Positions 8,125-10,360 of a stretch of 10,360 bases of DNA are shown in pieces (position 1 is the stretch's first letter; each line of letters starts with the position of its first letter). The DNA is taken from positions 1-10,360 of the forward strand of contig JAITDQ010000016.1 in NCBI GenBank assembly GCA_031282485.1. The letters run 5' to 3'. This DNA comes from Tannerella sp. (GTDB taxonomy: Bacteria > Bacteroidota > Bacteroidia > Bacteroidales > Tannerellaceae). Below the pieces are notes generated by a model, which was not told where the DNA came from, ran no database searches, and saw only the letters and a program-made list of their open reading frames with translations. Position numbers and translations under genes: made by a program.

Positions 8125-8160
8125 AGGGAAACGCCCCGCCCCTTTTGTTCTTTCCCTTTT
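8123..8160 (+). terminator. Possible weak terminator after mutS2
   Basis: A perfect 9-bp inverted repeat, AAAGGGAAA (8123-8131) and TTTCCCTTT (8151-8159), encloses a 19-nt C-rich loop. The 5' arm starts inside the mutS2 stop codon. Only a short T-run is present, at the end of the 3' arm, so termination strength is doubtful. The position, between convergent genes, suits a terminator. Confidence 0.45.
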
Positions 8161-8192
8161 CTCCGTAAAGCAAAAAATCAAGTCCGAAAAAT

Positions 8193-9196
8193 TTATTCTG
8201 ATTTTTCAGTTTGAGATTTCATTAATTTCTCAAAATCACTCACATAATTACGGTCTTGAATGACGCGAAATTCGCTGTATTCCGCCAGCGCTTTTTCGTC
8301 GGCCTGTTCTTTGCTCACGTTTCCCAGGCCATGTAAAACCGGGTAATCATTGAGTTTGAGAAAGCCGCTCATAAACTCAATCCACTGCTCCATCATGGTG
8401 GGCAATTTACGCTCTGCCCGCATCTCCGCCATATCAAGAAAGCCGAAACTGCCAGGGCAAGCCGTTTCAATTCGAGTTCTTCAAGATAATTTTCGGCAAC
8501 AGTTACGTCCGTTCTTAAAATTTTTCCGTCAGGGGCATATTTCCATGTTTGCAGGCCCATATTTTCTTTGTTTTTGTCGGCACGGTCGTAGATAATTTCC
8601 GCCGCCGTACCACCTGCAACGGCAAAATGCAGTTGATTTTGAATAAAAGCGAAAAAATGCCGCGCAATCGTACTGTTTCCGTCATAATCGGAAGCAAGTG
8701 CGAATATATCGGTTATTTTCAGATAAATACGGCGTTTCGAAAGTCGGATTTCGCGTATGCGTTCCAACATTTCGCGGAAATAACTTTCATCGAATTTATT
8801 GCCGTTTTTAAATCTGTCGTCATTTATCACAAAGCCCATTTGAATATACTCGCGTAAAACGCGTGTGGCAAACTTGCGAAATTGTGTGGCTTTTACGGAA
8901 TTAACTCGATAACCGACAGAAATAACGAGGTCGAGATTGTAAAAATCAATATCACGTCCAACTTGCCGCGCGCCTTCGGTTTGAACTCGCCGGATTTTTC
9001 GGCGAGTTAGATTTTCATCCAATTCTCCTGATCTATAGATATTTGTAATGTGGTCGCTGATTGTTCGCGGGTCAACGTCAAAAAGTTGCCCCATTGTTTC
9101 GCGAATCAACCACATATTATCATCGGCGAAATAAACCTCCACTTCCGTTTCGCCTTTTTCGTTGGTATAAAAGGCCAGACCGACACGTTCGGGCAT
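8193..9196 (-). pseudogene. RhuM-family protein gene with a frame break near 8435
   Basis: RhuM-family proteins (named after a gene on a Salmonella pathogenicity island) are widespread on accessory islands. Their biochemical role is not established, though the N-terminal part resembles DNA-binding modules of phage antirepressor type. Frame one runs from the ATG at 9196. It shows the family's EVEVYFADDNMWLIRETMGQLF (residues ~18-39), ISDHITNIYRSGEL (46-59), FYNLDLVISVGYRVNS (85-100) and FRKFATRVLREYIQMGF. At about residue 254 (near 8435) it shifts into a nonsense tail ending at 8393. The expected continuation, MAEMRAERKLPTMMEQWIEF through the end at 8193, lies in the next frame. One extra base (TTG GAT ATG for TTGATATG on the coding strand) would restore a single protein of about 333 aa, near the normal family length. 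It is therefore a pseudogene, a gene with a sequencing or assembly error, or less likely a frameshifted product. In-frame codons also continue upstream to a TAA at 9245. The gene converges on mutS2. Confidence 0.85.
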
Positions 9197-9290
9197 TTCC
9201 CTGTTGAATTTCTCGCGCCATTCAACAAGCTGACGGTCTATTGTTTAGGATATGTCATTTTCTTTTTTCATAAATCATATTTCCCATAAA

Positions 9291-9386
9291 TTATATGTCT
9301 ATAATTCCTGTCACCGACCTCGACATCCCTCCACATCCTGCCGTTACAAACAGGATTGTTGCCATAATTGTAATTACGTTTTTCAT
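9291..9386 (-). CDS. 31-codon ORF encoding a lipoprotein signal peptide; probable remnant or tiny lipoprotein
   Basis: An ATG at 9386 opens a 31-codon reading frame ending in TAA. Its product begins MKNVITIMATILFVTAGCGG, a textbook lipoprotein leader: a Lys after Met, a hydrophobic core, and a lipobox VTAGC with Cys18, followed by two Gly. Only about 13 residues remain after the cysteine (ending SVTGIIDI), too few for a folded domain. It lies 41 nt downstream of the beta-propeller gene and 19 nt upstream of a possible older RhuM start at 9271, all on the same strand. It may be the decapitated 5' end of a deleted lipoprotein gene, or a genuine micro-lipoprotein. No promoter was recognised. The reading frame is seen; that it is translated is inferred. 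Confidence 0.45.
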   Translation of the reverse strand: MKNVITIMATILFVTAGCGGMSRSVTGIIDI

Positions 9387-9427
9387 TTTTGTGATTTTTA
9401 ATATAATCGCTAACATAATTCAACTTC

Positions 9428-10360
9428 TTATTTCTTATGTTTTACCAGCATAATCACCGGATTTGATTCTTCGTCCAATTCGGCGGCGATTTCTTTCAAC
9501 CGGCCTTTCAGTTCCCCTTTCCCGTAAGATTCAACAAGCTGGTGGGCCTGCAAAAGATACCATGATTCGATTTCGTGATTTACAGGCCTGAATCCGACCA
9601 TATATATTTCCTTTTTGGTTGAAAAATCGCCATTGTAGACGATATATCTGGAAAAAGCGTTTTCCTGCCTGTCGTATATGAAATAAGTTTTCGGAAATCC
9701 TTCTTTTGTATCAAAGTTATATACATTTTTTATGGTTTCCATGAAATAATAACGGTCGGAAAATAACCTCAAAATCATAAAAACGCCCGGATCCATGGAT
9801 TGGATTGACGGAGTTCTTACGATAAAAGGACGCAAACTGTAATCCGGTAAAAAGGTGTACACTGTATCGGACGAAAGTTCAGAAAGTATCCAATTGCCGT
9901 TGAAAGGGCTTATGGTACGATAAGGGCCGGGACTTATAGTATAAGTCATTTCTCCATCTCTTAATTGTTGCCGTAAAAATATCTTCTCTTTAAATGGAAT
10001 TTTAATTTCTTTGGTAATACTCCCATCCTGTTTGGATACGAGAACAAATGCTATTTCTTCATTATATTCATCATAGCAAATCAGATTATCTCCGTCATAA
10101 TTGAATATATCGGTATAAAATACAGATCCGGAGCCTTCCTTATGTTTAAAACTTCTTTTAAAATTTCCGTATAAGTCATATACAATGATTTTTTTTGCAT
10201 AAATGTCGTTGACAAACATTTCTTCGTTATCCTCATCCAGGGTAATATTTAAAATATTTACATATTCTTCGCCGCCCTGCCCTTTACGGTTTATCTTCCT
10301 TAAGGCTTTCCCGGTTCTGTCATAAACAAAAATATCCCCGTCGTCGTTTCGGTTTCTTAC
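9428..10360 (-). CDS. 6-bladed beta-propeller protein (DUF5128-like), C-terminal part (runs off the right edge)
   Basis: The reading frame is open from the right edge to a TAA at 9428, with 310 codons visible. An internal ATG at 10219 is not the real start, because the 47 codons upstream are in frame and continue the fold. The protein has the blade pattern of Bacteroidota 6-bladed beta-propellers: DIFVYDRTGKALRKINRKGQ, then GGEEYVNILNITLDED, then KIIVYDLYGNFKRSFKH. This matches the usual 'variable-tyrosine-aspartate...Gly-lys...GqGxxEY' repeats. Later blades include LICYDEYNEE, SDTVYTFLPDYSLRPFIV and YFIYDRQENAFSRYIVY. A charged C-terminal helix (about LKGRLKEIAAELDEE) and VKHKK finish it. 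Most relatives are lipoproteins; here the N-terminus is outside the window. Their function is generally unknown, perhaps ligand or glycan binding at the cell surface. Base composition is more A/T-rich than the mutS2 region. Confidence 0.85.
   Translation of the reverse strand, partial: VRNRNDDGDIFVYDRTGKALRKINRKGQGGEEYVNILNITLDEDNEEMFVNDIYAKKIIVYDLYGNFKRSFKHKEGSGSVFYTDIFNYDGDNLICYDEYNEEIAFVLVSKQDGSITKEIKIPFKEKIFLRQQLRDGEMTYTISPGPYRTISPFNGNWILSELSSDTVYTFLPDYSLRPFIVRTPSIQSMDPGVFMILRLFSDRYYFMETIKNVYNFDTKEGFPKTYFIYDRQENAFSRYIVYNGDFSTKKEIYMVGFRPVNHEIESWYLLQAHQLVESYGKGELKGRLKEIAAELDEESNPVIMLVKHKK

Noticed and set aside
8186..8207. A/T-only-type inverted repeat GAAAAAT / ATTTTTC around the RhuM stop codon, as a terminator
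   Set aside because: Seven weak pairs dominated by A-T with no convincing T-run after the stem; such repeats occur by chance in A/T-rich sequence.
8350..8857. Plus-strand open frames at 8350-8595 and 8549-8857 opposite RhuM, considered as an antitoxin-like partner
   Set aside because: They are antisense to recognisable RhuM codons and have no toxin, antitoxin or DNA-binding motif.

Overview
This window looks like chromosomal DNA from a member of the Bacteroidales (Bacteroidota). Three things point there. The predicted promoters fit the Bacteroidota -7 pattern TAnnTTTG with a TTG-type -33 element. The gene order purH-mreB is one I know from Bacteroides-type genomes. The left part encodes a Bacteroides-like MreB, and the right edge carries a 6-bladed beta-propeller (DUF5128-type) protein of a kind abundant in this phylum. 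I cannot name a genus.

Layout, left to right. (1) Positions 1-1990, minus strand: purH (purine synthesis) followed after 32 nt by mreB (cell shape), which runs off the left edge. A strong -7 box directly upstream of purH fixes its start. (2) Positions 2066-3979, minus strand: the Hsp70 co-chaperone pair grpE-dnaJ, with a stem-loop in the 78-nt gap between them. (3) Positions 4023-4060: a compact divergent promoter region. It drives grpE-dnaJ leftwards and, rightwards, an exported two-PDZ protein with a DUF4136-like middle, followed 5 nt later by mutS2. (4) Positions 5533-8124: mutS2, full length with ATPase, coiled coil, KOW-like and Smr domains, ending in a weak stem-loop. (5) Positions 8193-10360, minus strand, accessory in character: a RhuM-family gene with a reading-frame break, a 31-codon lipoprotein leader-like ORF, and the C-terminal part of a beta-propeller protein that enters from the right edge.

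The left 8.1 kb is ordinary, well-preserved housekeeping sequence. The most unusual content is the decayed RhuM gene and the orphan lipoprotein signal sequence in the right 2.2 kb, and the conserved-looking but functionally obscure PDZ-DUF4136-PDZ gene tied to mutS2. I found no convincing new multi-gene system, CRISPR array, tRNA, rRNA or insertion sequence. No gene-free stretch exceeds about 100 bases.
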